Notes: generated from the sequence alone by a model not told the origin. A stretch of 64,000 bases of DNA from Alteromonadales bacterium alter-6D02 (GCA_002835545.1 PIZK01000016.1:142482-206481), one strand, 5' to 3'; counted from the first letter of the stretch, positions 27,273 through 36,606 are shown. Translations and numbers: made by a program.

Positions 27273-28160
27273 ATGCGGTTAGATATAGAAACCCTTAAGA
27301 TATTAGATTTAATCGTTCGTTTGGGCAGCTTTGCTAAAGCAGCTGAACAATTAAATAGAGCGCAGTCAGCGATTAGTTATCAAATTAAGAAGCTTGAGCA
27401 ACATCTTGGTGTTGCACTTTTCGATCGTAGTAAGTACCGCGCTGAGTTAACTGCTGAAGGTAATGCAATCTTGACTGAAGGGCGAAGGCTGCTTCAGCAG
27501 GCACATAATCTAGAAGTGTTGGCAGAGCGTTTCAGTCAAGGCTGGGAGCCACGCTTGGAAATTATTATTGATGGCGCGCTTCCTATGGAGCCTGTGATGC
27601 GAGCACTCAAACGTTTATCTGAAATGGACGTGTCTACAAGAGTGCAGCTGCGCACTGAATTTTTAAGTGGTGTTCAGCGCTGTTTTGAAAAAAATAGTTC
27701 AGACTTAATGTTGGTTAAAGATTTTCAATCTAACCCTTACCTTAATGCAAAGCCGTTAAAGCCGATGAGTACACGCTTAGTAGTTGCGGCAGGGCATCCT
27801 TTAGCATCGATAAAAGGGATTGAATTGAAACACCTCCATGAGTATATCGAACTAACCATTGCTGATTCAGGTGAGGTCGATCTTCATTATCAAGATGATT
27901 TACAGTTTGGTGGTGAGCGAGTGTTTTACCTTAATGGCTTTATTGCGAAGAAAAACTCAATCTTATTAGGGCTTGGTTATGGTTGGGTGCCTGACTACTT
28001 GATTGAAAAAGAACTAGCCAATGGTGAGTTGGTTGAACTTGATTTTGTTGGGGGAGCTAGTCATAGCTTTACTCCTAAATTGGTTCATTCTTCAGAGCGT
28101 CCTTTAGGTCGAGCGGGTCAGTTATTGAGTGACTTAATTATCGCAGAATTTGGGGCCTAA
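27273..28160 (+). CDS. LysR-family transcriptional regulator
   Basis: A 295-residue regulator with an N-terminal winged helix-turn-helix (GSFAKAAEQLNRAQSAISYQ, about residues 18-37) and a C-terminal periplasmic-binding-like effector domain. Because it is divergent from hpd and separated from it by a symmetrical element, it is a good candidate regulator of tyrosine degradation (inference). The effector is unknown. Confidence 0.9.
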   Translation: MRLDIETLKILDLIVRLGSFAKAAEQLNRAQSAISYQIKKLEQHLGVALFDRSKYRAELTAEGNAILTEGRRLLQQAHNLEVLAERFSQGWEPRLEIIIDGALPMEPVMRALKRLSEMDVSTRVQLRTEFLSGVQRCFEKNSSDLMLVKDFQSNPYLNAKPLKPMSTRLVVAAGHPLASIKGIELKHLHEYIELTIADSGEVDLHYQDDLQFGGERVFYLNGFIAKKNSILLGLGYGWVPDYLIEKELANGELVELDFVGGASHSFTPKLVHSSERPLGRAGQLLSDLIIAEFGA

Positions 28161-28172
28161 TTTAACCTCCTT

Positions 28173-28208
28173 GAGCTACAGCGCCAATTAGTTGTGACGC
28201 TGTAGCTT
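28173..28208. terminator. Hairpin between convergent LysR and comEA genes
   Basis: The perfect 10-bp stem AGCTACAGCG/CGCTGTAGCT has a 14-base loop. The T runs are short, so termination efficiency is uncertain. Confidence 0.55.
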
Positions 28209-28217
28209 TGACCGGCT

Positions 28218-28568
28218 TTACTCTTCGGCCCCAAAGCTGATTAATGCACGGTTCTTTTCTAACAACTTCTTACCTATTCCTTTGACTTGTAATAATTGCT
28301 CATAGGAGTTGATTCGGCCATGCTGTTGGCGGTAAGCCACAATCGCTTGAGCTTTCTTCTTGCCAATACCGTGTAATGTTTTGACAAGTTGTTGACTCGA
28401 AACTTGATTAATATTGACTTTGACAGGTTGCTGATTTTGCTTAACAACGATGTTTTGTTTGGCTGTGGGATCATCGATGACCATTGCCATCACTGGTTTG
28501 TGTATTAATAAAAGTGCAGTTGCGGTGATAGTTAGTAAGTAAAATTTTAGCTGAGTGAATGTTTTCAT
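28218..28568 (-). CDS. comEA: ComEA-family helix-hairpin-helix DNA-binding protein
   Basis: A 116-residue exported protein. It has an N-terminal hydrophobic signal (FYLLTITATALLLIHKPVMA) and two helix-hairpin-helix motifs (LVKTLHGIGKKKAQAIVAYR and LLQVKGIGKKLLEKN). ComEA binds incoming double-stranded DNA in the periplasm during natural transformation. Short forms like this are common in gammaproteobacteria. The ATG at 28568 has AAAGGA upstream; the frame's extension to 28640 lacks a ribosome site. Confidence 0.85.
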   Translation of the reverse strand: MKTFTQLKFYLLTITATALLLIHKPVMAMVIDDPTAKQNIVVKQNQQPVKVNINQVSSQQLVKTLHGIGKKKAQAIVAYRQQHGRINSYEQLLQVKGIGKKLLEKNRALISFGAEE

Positions 28569-28741
28569 AGATAGATTCCTTTCAAAGGTTATTAATAAAA
28601 AAGCATCAAGGGTTCTAGATGCAGCGGAAAGTATAGTCATGATTTTGAAATTGGCGTTAAATTAATCGAATAAATTAAATTTTTAAAAAATTGCCAGTAA
28701 AGGCTTGCCTAATGCCAAGTGTTTAATAGATAATGCGCCTC

Positions 28742-28850
28742 GGTGACTAGTTGGTCCCCTCGCAATGATAGATAGTGAACTCGGCCAGGCCCGGAAGGGA
28801 GCAACCGCAGCTATCGACTCGTGTGCCGAGGTGTTGGCTGGCTAGTCGCC
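28742..28850 (+). ncRNA. ffs: 4.5S RNA (bacterial small SRP RNA)
   Basis: RNA scaffold of the signal recognition particle, which binds Ffh for co-translational targeting. The conserved apical domain is present (GGCCAGGCCCGGAAGGGAGC, with the GGAA tetraloop and the asymmetric internal loop), followed by GTGTGCCGAGG. The ends pair (GGTGACTAG with CTAGTCGCC, one G-U), which defines a hairpin of about 109 nt. Exact mature ends are not determined. The gene is on the plus strand and independent of its neighbours. Confidence 0.93.
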
Positions 28851-29404
28851 ACTCATTTCATACTTCTACAATGCCCTCTAAACACTTATTTTTATTTAAA
28901 TAGAACTAGCCCGATAATCGGCGCAGCTTTTATTAATCCTGTTGCTATTTCCTTATTACTCTCAAGTTTAGTTTGTCCCCAAATGACTACACGGGTATGT
29001 GTATTTACCGCAGGAAGTCATAAATTATTATGATCCACAACACGCTACTTTTAGTATAAAATATTCTAAAAGAAGTATTTATACCAATTCCATTAATGAA
29101 GTGATCAATTTTGTAACGAGGATTAGCGGATTAAAGCTCAGTTCTACGTTTCAACTGAACCTAAGTACGGACATCCATGCCGGCAAGGCATTTATTATAT
29201 AGTTGTTAGATATAGATAAGAAATAACGCTGCTATCATCCGTTTAGACTGCGAACAGTGCTCAGGTCATTAATGTAATTAGTATAACCTCTAGGTTTTTA
29301 GCCGGCGGGCTTAGAGCGCTATTGATTGTATTAAACAATGAGGCTAATGTTGTTTTAATGCTAACGTTATCGCAACAATTCATCATTAACTATTGAGTTT
29401 GTTT
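28851..29404. other. Intergenic region, 550 bp
   Basis: No convincing gene is present; the short open frames lack ribosome sites or family signatures. It contains small inverted repeats (CTTTTAG/CTAAAAG at 29048-29072; TCAGTT/AACTGA at 29138-29158) and TATACCAATTCCATTAA near 29080. The last resembles a motif I recall as frequent between genes of marine gammaproteobacteria, so a decayed repeat element is possible. The 3' part should hold the promoter of the EAL-pfkA pair. Confidence 0.4.
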
Positions 29405-31654
29405 ATGGAAGTAACACAGAAGTTTTTATCACTACACCAGTCACTCACCGATATTGGCCATCATAATGGCACGCTAAGTGAAGATACTGATGAATTGATC
29501 GAGAAGGTGCTAAAGACGTGTGCTGACAAGCTAGCGGTAGGTCGAGTGAGTTTATGGTATTTGTCACCGAGCAATGAGCAATTGATTTGTCAAAAGCTTT
29601 ATGCGCTAGAGAGTCAACACTTCGACGCTGGTCATGTCATTGAACGAGACTATTGCCCAAAATATTTTCAACGATTACTCGAGCAAGAGATTTGTTACTG
29701 TGAAAACGTTGAAGAATATGACTTTCTTAGCGAGCTACTAAGCTTCTATTTTCAACCGCTTAATATTAAATCAATTTTAGAGGTTCCAATCTTTGCCGAG
29801 GGGGCGTTCAAAGGCGTACTCTGTATAGAGCAAACTGCAACAACGCGTCACTGGGACGTTGCGGATATGGCCTATGCTGCTTCAATTGCTGAAATCCTCT
29901 CCCTTACTCATGTTAAGAAGTCTTGGCGAGCAGCTTTGCGTCAATTAAGTCACCTTGAGCAAATTGATCCTTTAACTAATTTAGAGAATCGCTTATTTTT
30001 TGATAAGCGAATTCGCCAGTCATTAGCGTCGGCCGGTGAGGATTACCCTTGTGCCGTGATACTTATTGGCATCGATAACTTTACCGCTGTTAATGATAAC
30101 TTTGGTTATCTGTTTGCTAATAATGTGTTGTGTAAAGTGGCTAACCGTATGGAAAACCTAAAGTCTAATGAGGTGTTTTTTCCTGCGCGTGTTGATGGTG
30201 ATGTCTTTGGTGTGTGGTTGCCAAATCAACATAACGAACTCAAGCTAGAGCCTTTTTTGTTGCTGCTTAAAGCGCTATTTTTAAAGCCATTTATGACCCC
30301 AGGTGGTGAACTTGTTAGCTTGAGTGCCAGCATAGGCGTAATGGTTAGTAATAAGTCTGACCTAGTTGAACAAGACCCTATCAGACGTGCAGAGCAAGCA
30401 ATGGTAAAAGGTAAAGAAAATAACCCTGGTGTCATTACTTATTTTAAACCTGAGTGGCTAGAGCAACATCAGCAAACCTTAAAGTTTGAGCGGGAATTTA
30501 ATGATGCACTCACATCTGGCCAAATAGTACCTCATTATCAACCTATCCTTAACCGTACCTACCAACAAGATGGCATTCGGTTAGAAGCGTTGGTTCGTTG
30601 GGTTCACCCGATGGATGGTTTGATTGCGCCTTTTAAATTTTTACCACTGGCTAAACGCCTTGGGTTAATGCAAGAGCTTGGCGATGTGGTCATTGAGCAG
30701 GTGTGTAAAGATATAAATATACTTATAGCCGAAGGCCTCCCTTTATTAAGTGTGGCGGTGAATGTGTCATCTGAACAGTTACTGTCACCGACATTTTGTC
30801 AACGAGTGGAGGAGCTTTTAACTGAATACGAGATAGCACCTTCGCTAATTGAGATTGAAATTGTTGAAGAACTCATCGCTGGGGATTCAACAGCCATTAA
30901 TAAGCAACTCGATAGTTTAAGTGAACTGGGCTTAAAGCTTTCGATAGATGATTTTGGAACAGGGTATTCATCACTATCTCGACTTAAGAACTTTAATATC
31001 TCAAAGCTAAAGATTGATAAGTCTTTTGTTGATGGGATCCTAACCAGTGAAGAAGATATCTGTATTGCTCGCTCTATTATTGGACTAGCGAAAGGTATGA
31101 GAATAGAAATTGTTGCTGAAGGGGTAGAAACTAAAGCTCAGGCAGAGTGGTTGCTAGAGCATGGGTGTGACTTTTTGCAAGGATATCTGTTTTCTAAACC
31201 TATTGCACCCAGCGAGCTCTTTAACTTCTTTAGCGCTGAGTCTGCTTTTCCAACGTTTGAGCCGGCAACGTATCACATTGATAATCAATCGAGTGTGATG
31301 GCGGTTAAAGCAACAGGGATTTGGGAGGGGCAAATTACTCAACGCTGCTTTAGAGAAGTGGAAGCTGAGCTCATTAAAGCGCCTCAGCCCAAATGGGCCT
31401 TCTATATTGATGCTACGGAAATGGATGTAGGTACACTAGACTTTCAGTATGGGGTTAAGCAAGGCATTGGTCGATTAAAACAACATAACTTGCGTGCGAC
31501 CGTTTTTTTAGTGAGTAACAATGATCTTGTTCGTTATCAATTAGAGATCCTTAACGTTGAAACCCCTGATTACCAACGCCGTATATTTACCGATGCCAAT
31601 TTGGCGCATGAGTGGCTAGTTAATCATGGCTATATCCATGGTTCTGAGAGCTGA
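29405..31654 (+). CDS. GAF-GGDEF-EAL protein, probable c-di-GMP phosphodiesterase
   Basis: A protein of about 749 residues with an N-terminal GAF-type sensor (about 10-170) and a GGDEF domain whose active-site motif is degraded (DGDVF at about 263, so probably no cyclase activity). Its EAL domain keeps LEALVRW (about 393), DDFGTGYSS (about 515), KIDKSFV and EGVET. The last 130 residues (about 620-749) form an extra alpha/beta region I only tentatively liken to STAS-type domains. It likely hydrolyses c-di-GMP to pGpG. The ATG at 29405 is preferred to the upstream TTG. pfkA follows after two bases, with its ribosome site inside this gene. Confidence 0.85.
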   Translation: MEVTQKFLSLHQSLTDIGHHNGTLSEDTDELIEKVLKTCADKLAVGRVSLWYLSPSNEQLICQKLYALESQHFDAGHVIERDYCPKYFQRLLEQEICYCENVEEYDFLSELLSFYFQPLNIKSILEVPIFAEGAFKGVLCIEQTATTRHWDVADMAYAASIAEILSLTHVKKSWRAALRQLSHLEQIDPLTNLENRLFFDKRIRQSLASAGEDYPCAVILIGIDNFTAVNDNFGYLFANNVLCKVANRMENLKSNEVFFPARVDGDVFGVWLPNQHNELKLEPFLLLLKALFLKPFMTPGGELVSLSASIGVMVSNKSDLVEQDPIRRAEQAMVKGKENNPGVITYFKPEWLEQHQQTLKFEREFNDALTSGQIVPHYQPILNRTYQQDGIRLEALVRWVHPMDGLIAPFKFLPLAKRLGLMQELGDVVIEQVCKDINILIAEGLPLLSVAVNVSSEQLLSPTFCQRVEELLTEYEIAPSLIEIEIVEELIAGDSTAINKQLDSLSELGLKLSIDDFGTGYSSLSRLKNFNISKLKIDKSFVDGILTSEEDICIARSIIGLAKGMRIEIVAEGVETKAQAEWLLEHGCDFLQGYLFSKPIAPSELFNFFSAESAFPTFEPATYHIDNQSSVMAVKATGIWEGQITQRCFREVEAELIKAPQPKWAFYIDATEMDVGTLDFQYGVKQGIGRLKQHNLRATVFLVSNNDLVRYQLEILNVETPDYQRRIFTDANLAHEWLVNHGYIHGSES

Positions 31655-31656
31655 TA

Positions 31657-32667
31657 ATGCGAAAAATTAATACTATCGGGGTCTTAACCAGTGGCGGTGA
31701 TGCGCCAGGGATGAATGCCGCTATTCGTGCCATCGTCTTAACAGCACAGCATCACGGAATTTCAGTGACTGGATTTAAACGTGGTTTTAATGGACTGCTA
31801 AATGGTGAACATTTTCAGTTAACCGAATGCTATGTTAGAGATATCATTCATCATGGCGGTACGGTATTAAAAAGTGCACGTTGTCAGGCTTTTACGACCG
31901 AACAAGGGCAGTTACAAGCCTCTGAAGTTTTAAATCGGTTAGCGATTGATTGCTTAATCGTGATTGGTGGTGATGGTTCATTGCGCGGTGCTGAGTTGCT
32001 AGCGGATTATTGGAGCGGACAAATAATTGGGTTACCAGGTACCATCGATAATGATGTTGCAGGAGCGGATAAAACGATAGGCTTTGCGACTGCAGTTAAC
32101 ACTGCAGTTGAAGCGATAGATAAAATACGTGATACAGCTGATGCATTCGAGCGTACTTTTCTCGTTGAAGTGATGGGGAGGGAGAGCGGTTATATTGCAA
32201 TGAGTGTTGCCATTGCTTGTGCTGCGGAGCAAGTGCTTACTTTTGAATCGCGTCAGCTCCCTTCGCAACAGCTAGCAAGTATTGTTAATCATATTACGAA
32301 TGCACAGAAATCACGGGGTAACTCCAGCTATATTATGGTCATTGCAGAAAACCTATGGCCAACCGGAACGATTGAGCTAGCAAAAGAATTAACCAAACAA
32401 TCAAATATTGAATGTCAGCCATGTATCCTTGGCCACATTCAACGTGGTGGACGGCCGGTATTTGAAGACCGAATATTAGCGACAAAACTTGGCGTAGCTG
32501 CAGTCGAGGCAAGCGTTGATGGCGCTCATTTAGTGATGCTAGGTGAGGTTAATCAATCGATTACAGCAACACCACTGTCAAAGCTGGCATTAGAGCATAA
32601 AACTATTGATACGTTTTTATTTAATGCCCAACAACAAATTTTTGAATATCACGACTTTCACGATTAA
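31657..32667 (+). CDS. pfkA: 6-phosphofructokinase (ATP type)
   Basis: PfkA phosphorylates fructose-6-phosphate to fructose-1,6-bisphosphate. The 336-residue protein has TSGGDAPGMNAAIRA at the N-terminus, GGDGSLRGA (the Gly typical of ATP- rather than PPi-dependent enzymes), the catalytic PGTIDNDV, EVMGRESGYIA, and LGHIQRGGRPVFED. It starts two bases after the EAL gene, using GAGAG within that gene's end, so the two are co-translated. It converges on the metallo-hydrolase gene. Confidence 0.93.
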   Translation: MRKINTIGVLTSGGDAPGMNAAIRAIVLTAQHHGISVTGFKRGFNGLLNGEHFQLTECYVRDIIHHGGTVLKSARCQAFTTEQGQLQASEVLNRLAIDCLIVIGGDGSLRGAELLADYWSGQIIGLPGTIDNDVAGADKTIGFATAVNTAVEAIDKIRDTADAFERTFLVEVMGRESGYIAMSVAIACAAEQVLTFESRQLPSQQLASIVNHITNAQKSRGNSSYIMVIAENLWPTGTIELAKELTKQSNIECQPCILGHIQRGGRPVFEDRILATKLGVAAVEASVDGAHLVMLGEVNQSITATPLSKLALEHKTIDTFLFNAQQQIFEYHDFHD

Positions 32668-32672
32668 CGGCT

Positions 32673-34055
32673 TTAAATCGTGACCGTTTCATTGAGCTCT
32701 GGCACACGAACGTTGCAATGAAATGCCCTTTCTACTTTTAATCTCATACAGTCAGCAGCACAGCTTTCACCATGAGTAATGTAGACCTGTTGTGGTCGTT
32801 GCTTGATTAGCCCTAACCAATGAATAATTTCAGCATAATCCCCATGAGCAGATAAACTACCTATGTTATGAACTTGGGCTTTAACTTGAAATGTTTGGCC
32901 ATGAATTTTTGTTTCTTTAGCACCGTCAACAATCGCTTGACCACGGGTGCCAGCCGCTTGGTAGCCTGCAAAAACCAAGCTATTGCGATGATTGGGTAAA
33001 ATGTTCTTCATATGATGAATCACTCGCCCACCACTTGCCATTCCAGAAGCACTGATGATAATGGCAGGATAGGTACTCTCATTTAACCTAATTGATTCTT
33101 CTTGAGTTCGAACATAGCGCGTAATATTATCGATTTCGGCGCAGTCTTGCTGTGATAATTTTAATTGCCGGTTAAACTTTTTATAAAGATCGGTCGCGCT
33201 GATAGCCATTGGGCTGTTTAGGTAAACTGGGATAGTGGGTATTCGATGCTCTTTTAACAGTTGTTTAATATGATAAAGCAATAACTGAGCTCGGCCGACA
33301 GCGAAGGATGGAATAAGCACGGTGCCACCACGATTAACCGTTTCGTTAATTATATCGGCTAATGCTTGCTGAGTATCTAGTTGCTGGTGGCGTCTGTCAC
33401 CGTAGGTGGATTCGACGACCATTACATCGGCGTGTTCGATGGCGTCAGGGTTATGCATAATAGGGTCGTCGTATCTGCCAATATCACCACTAAAGACCAA
33501 ACGTTTATGGCCATCATCAATATGAACCGCACAGGCGCCTAAAATATGGCCAACGGGAGTAAACATAAACCTACAACCTAGCTGGTTATGCTCGCGATTT
33601 GACTTGATAGAATGAAATTGATTCTGAGTCATCGGCTTAAATTGCTTAAGGACTTGCCGAGCGTGCTGTTCTGTATACAGGGGCTTAGCAGGGTGGTGTC
33701 GGCTATATTTATGTTTATTAGCAAAATTTGCTTCTTCTTCTTGCAAATAGCCAGCATCGGGTAAGAGAATTTGACACAATTGGCTGGTTCCTTTACTCGC
33801 GTAGACTGGGCCTTCATACCCTTGTTTCATTAACGCAGGAAGATAGCCGCTGTGATCAATATGGGCATGCGTTAGGATGACTGCATCGAGCTTTTTTACC
33901 TCGATGGGAAAAGATTGCCAGTTGCGACTGCGTAGCTTTTTAACACCTTGATAGAGTCCGCAATCAATAAGGATAGTTAACCCATTGCATTGGAGTAAGT
34001 ATTTTGAACCAGTGACAGTATCTGCTGCGCCAAGAAAAGTTAACTTCATCATCAT
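32673..34055 (-). CDS. Beta-CASP metallo-beta-lactamase RNase-like protein
   Basis: A 460-residue two-metal hydrolase. It has the metallo-beta-lactamase motif THAHIDHSGYLP (HxHxDH), GDIGRYDDP, the beta-CASP region (TVLIPSFAVGRAQ, IIISASGMASGGRV), and the RMM domain motif VYITHGES. Relatives of the archaeal CPSF/bacterial YsH type are endo- or exoribonucleases. The substrate is not defined. Three consecutive in-frame ATGs (34055, 34052, 34049) make the exact start ambiguous. Confidence 0.88.
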   Translation of the reverse strand: MMMKLTFLGAADTVTGSKYLLQCNGLTILIDCGLYQGVKKLRSRNWQSFPIEVKKLDAVILTHAHIDHSGYLPALMKQGYEGPVYASKGTSQLCQILLPDAGYLQEEEANFANKHKYSRHHPAKPLYTEQHARQVLKQFKPMTQNQFHSIKSNREHNQLGCRFMFTPVGHILGACAVHIDDGHKRLVFSGDIGRYDDPIMHNPDAIEHADVMVVESTYGDRRHQQLDTQQALADIINETVNRGGTVLIPSFAVGRAQLLLYHIKQLLKEHRIPTIPVYLNSPMAISATDLYKKFNRQLKLSQQDCAEIDNITRYVRTQEESIRLNESTYPAIIISASGMASGGRVIHHMKNILPNHRNSLVFAGYQAAGTRGQAIVDGAKETKIHGQTFQVKAQVHNIGSLSAHGDYAEIIHWLGLIKQRPQQVYITHGESCAADCMRLKVERAFHCNVRVPELNETVTI

Positions 34056-34140
34056 TACATGCCATTCACAAAGGTTGTAACCTTTAGTATTGACGCAAAT
34101 GATTGAAAAAGAAATTTTGACTCAAATATAATTAGCTAAA

Positions 34141-34296
34141 TTAATTATTATCTTCCCGTTGCAAGTCGGTTAAAACGATATGTAAAGCTTTAATTGCAAC
34201 CTCTTTATTAACCTCGGACTCTTCGAGTATTTGAATAAGATCAACCGCAAGCTTTATATGGTCAGGGGCTTGTTCAAGGGGGGAAGTATCGCTCAT
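34141..34296 (-). CDS. rsmS: RsmS (YbaM, DUF2496) small protein
   Basis: A 51-residue protein. Its core (LEQAPDHIKLAVDLIQILEE, then EVAIKALHIVLTDL) aligns with E. coli YbaM/RsmS, where [20 protein letters not shown] is the matching segment. RsmS was named in Pectobacterium as a pleiotropic regulator of virulence traits; its biochemical role is unclear. In E. coli ybaM neighbours priC, and here the two lie in the same operon. The ATG overlaps the stop of the deacetylase gene by four bases (ATGA). Confidence 0.88.
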   Translation of the reverse strand: MSDTSPLEQAPDHIKLAVDLIQILEESEVNKEVAIKALHIVLTDLQREDNN

Positions 34297-35213
34297 GTTG
34301 ACGGCTCCTTATGTAAATCTTTTGCCGCTCTAAACAGCTGGCTATGTAGTGGAATAAGTTTTGTTTGATCTTTATGATAGCCACCGCCCGTGACACAACA
34401 CAGGGGAATCTCTGCCTGTTGTGCCGTCTCTATCACCAAACGATCACGCTGATACAGACCTTGGGTAGTCACATCAAGTAGGCCTAAGACATCTTGTTGG
34501 TGAATATCAACTCCCGCATCATAAATAATTAAATCCGGTTGGTAGAGATTGATGCAATAATTGAGCATCGACTGGCAAACGGTTAGATATTCGGCATCTT
34601 GAGTGTTGGGTTCGAATTCATGATCGATAGTCGAAACCATTTTATTTGCCGGAAAATTTTTGGCGCAATGTAATGAGCAAGTAATCACATCATCACGGTG
34701 CGAAGTCAGTGCAGCAGTTCCATCGCCTTGATGAACATCGCAATCGAAGATCAGCACTGTTGATAAATTATATTTTTCAATAGCTTCAACAGCAGCAAAA
34801 GCTAAATCGTTGAATAAACAATAACCGCTGGCAAAATCAAAGTGAGCATGATGGTAGCCTCCACTTAAATGGAGCGCTAATCCTTGCTCAAGCGCCAGCT
34901 CGCAGCCTAACAGTGTTCCACCCACAGAAGTTAATGAACGAGCAACTAGTTGCGGGCTCCATGGAAAGCCTAATCGGCGTACTTCCTTAGGGGTTAACGC
35001 TCCACTAACGACTCGATTGATATAATCACGACAGTGTAAAGGAGATAACTTATCAGGAGCAACGGCTTGTGGTGTGACCCATTGAGTTGGTGCTACTAGT
35101 TGATCTTGGCGTAGCAATTGTTCAAGTAATTGATATTTTTTTATTGGGAAACGGTGTTTGGGTCCTAGCGCTAAGCTTGAATATATAGGGTGGTAGATAA
35201 CAGGATAGTTCAT
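34293..35213 (-). CDS. Histone deacetylase superfamily protein
   Basis: A 306-residue zinc-dependent amidohydrolase of the arginase/deacetylase fold (AcuC/HDAC type). It carries LSGGYHHAHFDFASGYC with the active-site His pair, FDCDVHQGDGTAA with the Asp and His zinc ligands, YDAGVDIHQQDVLG with the second Asp, and TGGGYH near the C-terminus. Bacterial members deacetylate proteins or small acetylated amines. The substrate is unknown. The start overlaps the priC stop by four bases (ATGA). Confidence 0.88.
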   Translation of the reverse strand: MNYPVIYHPIYSSLALGPKHRFPIKKYQLLEQLLRQDQLVAPTQWVTPQAVAPDKLSPLHCRDYINRVVSGALTPKEVRRLGFPWSPQLVARSLTSVGGTLLGCELALEQGLALHLSGGYHHAHFDFASGYCLFNDLAFAAVEAIEKYNLSTVLIFDCDVHQGDGTAALTSHRDDVITCSLHCAKNFPANKMVSTIDHEFEPNTQDAEYLTVCQSMLNYCINLYQPDLIIYDAGVDIHQQDVLGLLDVTTQGLYQRDRLVIETAQQAEIPLCCVTGGGYHKDQTKLIPLHSQLFRAAKDLHKEPST

Positions 35214-35836
35214 CGTGTTTTACCACTTTCGATTCGTTCAATCTTTTGCTCAATAAAGTAAATGGCTTTATTACACTGGCCTAATCGCTTTTGTTGTCGT
35301 AGGACTTCTTGTTGGAGCGCAATTTTCTGCTCCATCGCACATTGATTCAACTGGGTGTTCAATTGTGTGATGCGCAGTTCCAATTTTTGTTTGTAGCCAT
35401 GGTGTTTCGATAACTCATGATATAACTGTTGGCTATTCCCCATGATACGTTGAGCAAGCCACGCAAAGTCATTACTTTTTTGTTGCTTATTGGCAAAGGT
35501 TTTACTTTTGAACGCTTTATCTTGACGATAAGATTTGGTTCGTTGCGATTGACTCGATAGTGCCTTTTTAATTGCCTGACATTGGTCAACTAATTTATCA
35601 CATTGAAATTGAATTAACGTGTTGGCTGATTTACTACTAATAGAATGTTTTACGTGGCGTAGTAATTGTTGGCTTTCATTCACATAATCCATTAACTGGC
35701 GTGACTGTGTTTTAAAAAGCTGAGGATCGAACAACGTATTATCAGCCAAAGGGGGAATTTTATTATGCTGATCATAAGACTGTGCTTGCTTAGCGAGTTG
35801 CTTAAGTAGCTGATCAATTTTATTTAATTGATTCAA
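35210..35836 (-). CDS. priC: Primosomal replication protein PriC
   Basis: A 208-residue, strongly basic helical protein with Gln-rich heptads and the LAWLAQRIMG-like segment (DFAWLAQRIMGNSQQLYHEL) typical of PriC. PriC reloads DnaB on stalled forks through SSB. No ATG is available: the proposed start is TTG at 35836, with a GGGGGG about eight bases upstream. It overlaps the preceding gene's TGA as TTGA, mirroring the ATGA junctions downstream. Its position beside rsmS supports the call. Confidence 0.78.
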   Translation of the reverse strand: MNQLNKIDQLLKQLAKQAQSYDQHNKIPPLADNTLFDPQLFKTQSRQLMDYVNESQQLLRHVKHSISSKSANTLIQFQCDKLVDQCQAIKKALSSQSQRTKSYRQDKAFKSKTFANKQQKSNDFAWLAQRIMGNSQQLYHELSKHHGYKQKLELRITQLNTQLNQCAMEQKIALQQEVLRQQKRLGQCNKAIYFIEQKIERIESGKTR

Positions 35837-36603
35837 AACCAAGCCCCCCAGGCTAATTTACAGCTAATGATAAGCACTACACTAATAAACAGTGGTCTGA
35901 TAAACTTAGCACCAAAGCGAATCGCCGTTTTAGCACCAATTAATGATCCAGTCATCAAGCAGCAGGCCATCAATAATCCAGTTTTATAATCAACTTGGCC
36001 TAAAATAGCAAAAGTTACTAAGGCTGTGAGGTTACTGACAAAGTTCATTGAGCGCGCCACACCACAGCTAACTAATAATTCAACCTTGTAAAGTATCTGA
36101 CTTGATACTGTCCAAAATGCACCCGTACCAGGCCCCGCGAAACCGTCATAAAATCCAAGAAAACCGCCTTGCATGGCTTGTTTAACTGTGCATGGTTCAA
36201 AGTTGTCATCAATTTTCTTATGAATAGGAGGGCGTTGGAATAGTGTGTAGATGGCTGTGCTGATAATTAATAAAGGAAGTAACTTTTCGAGAATGTCACC
36301 GGATACCAAATAAACGGCTATAGTACCAATCAAGGCACCAATAAAGGTTGAAATGATACAACTACGCCAAAGTGCAGGCGAGAAAAGTTTATTTCGATAA
36401 AAAGTATAGCTAGCAGTTGCAGTACCAAAGGTTGATGCAAACTTATTGGTGCCAAGTACCATGTGGGGTGGCATCCCTGTGCTTAACAGAGCAGGCACGG
36501 TAAGAAGACCACCACCGCCAACCACAGCATCAATAAAGCCAGCACATAATGCGGTTAATGCAAGCAATAACCAAACCGGTACGATGTCAAAAATCTCAAG
36601 CAT
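35833..36603 (-). CDS. TauE/SafE (YfcA-type) membrane transporter
   Basis: A 256-residue integral membrane protein with about eight predicted helices in two repeats. The first loop carries VVGGGGLLTVPALL and GTNKFASTFGT, typical of the TSUP/TauE family. The second half has GFYDGFAGPGTGAFW. Relatives export or import small organic sulfur or acid anions; YfcA's substrate is uncertain. It follows dinG after three bases and overlaps priC, so it is operonic. Confidence 0.88.
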   Translation of the reverse strand: MLEIFDIVPVWLLLALTALCAGFIDAVVGGGGLLTVPALLSTGMPPHMVLGTNKFASTFGTATASYTFYRNKLFSPALWRSCIISTFIGALIGTIAVYLVSGDILEKLLPLLIISTAIYTLFQRPPIHKKIDDNFEPCTVKQAMQGGFLGFYDGFAGPGTGAFWTVSSQILYKVELLVSCGVARSMNFVSNLTALVTFAILGQVDYKTGLLMACCLMTGSLIGAKTAIRFGAKFIRPLFISVVLIISCKLAWGAWF

Positions 36604-36606
36604 TAA

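Noticed and set aside
28999..29202. Open frame of 67 codons after the 4.5S RNA
   Set aside because: No ribosome site, no recognisable domain, and it contains what looks like an intergenic repeat motif.
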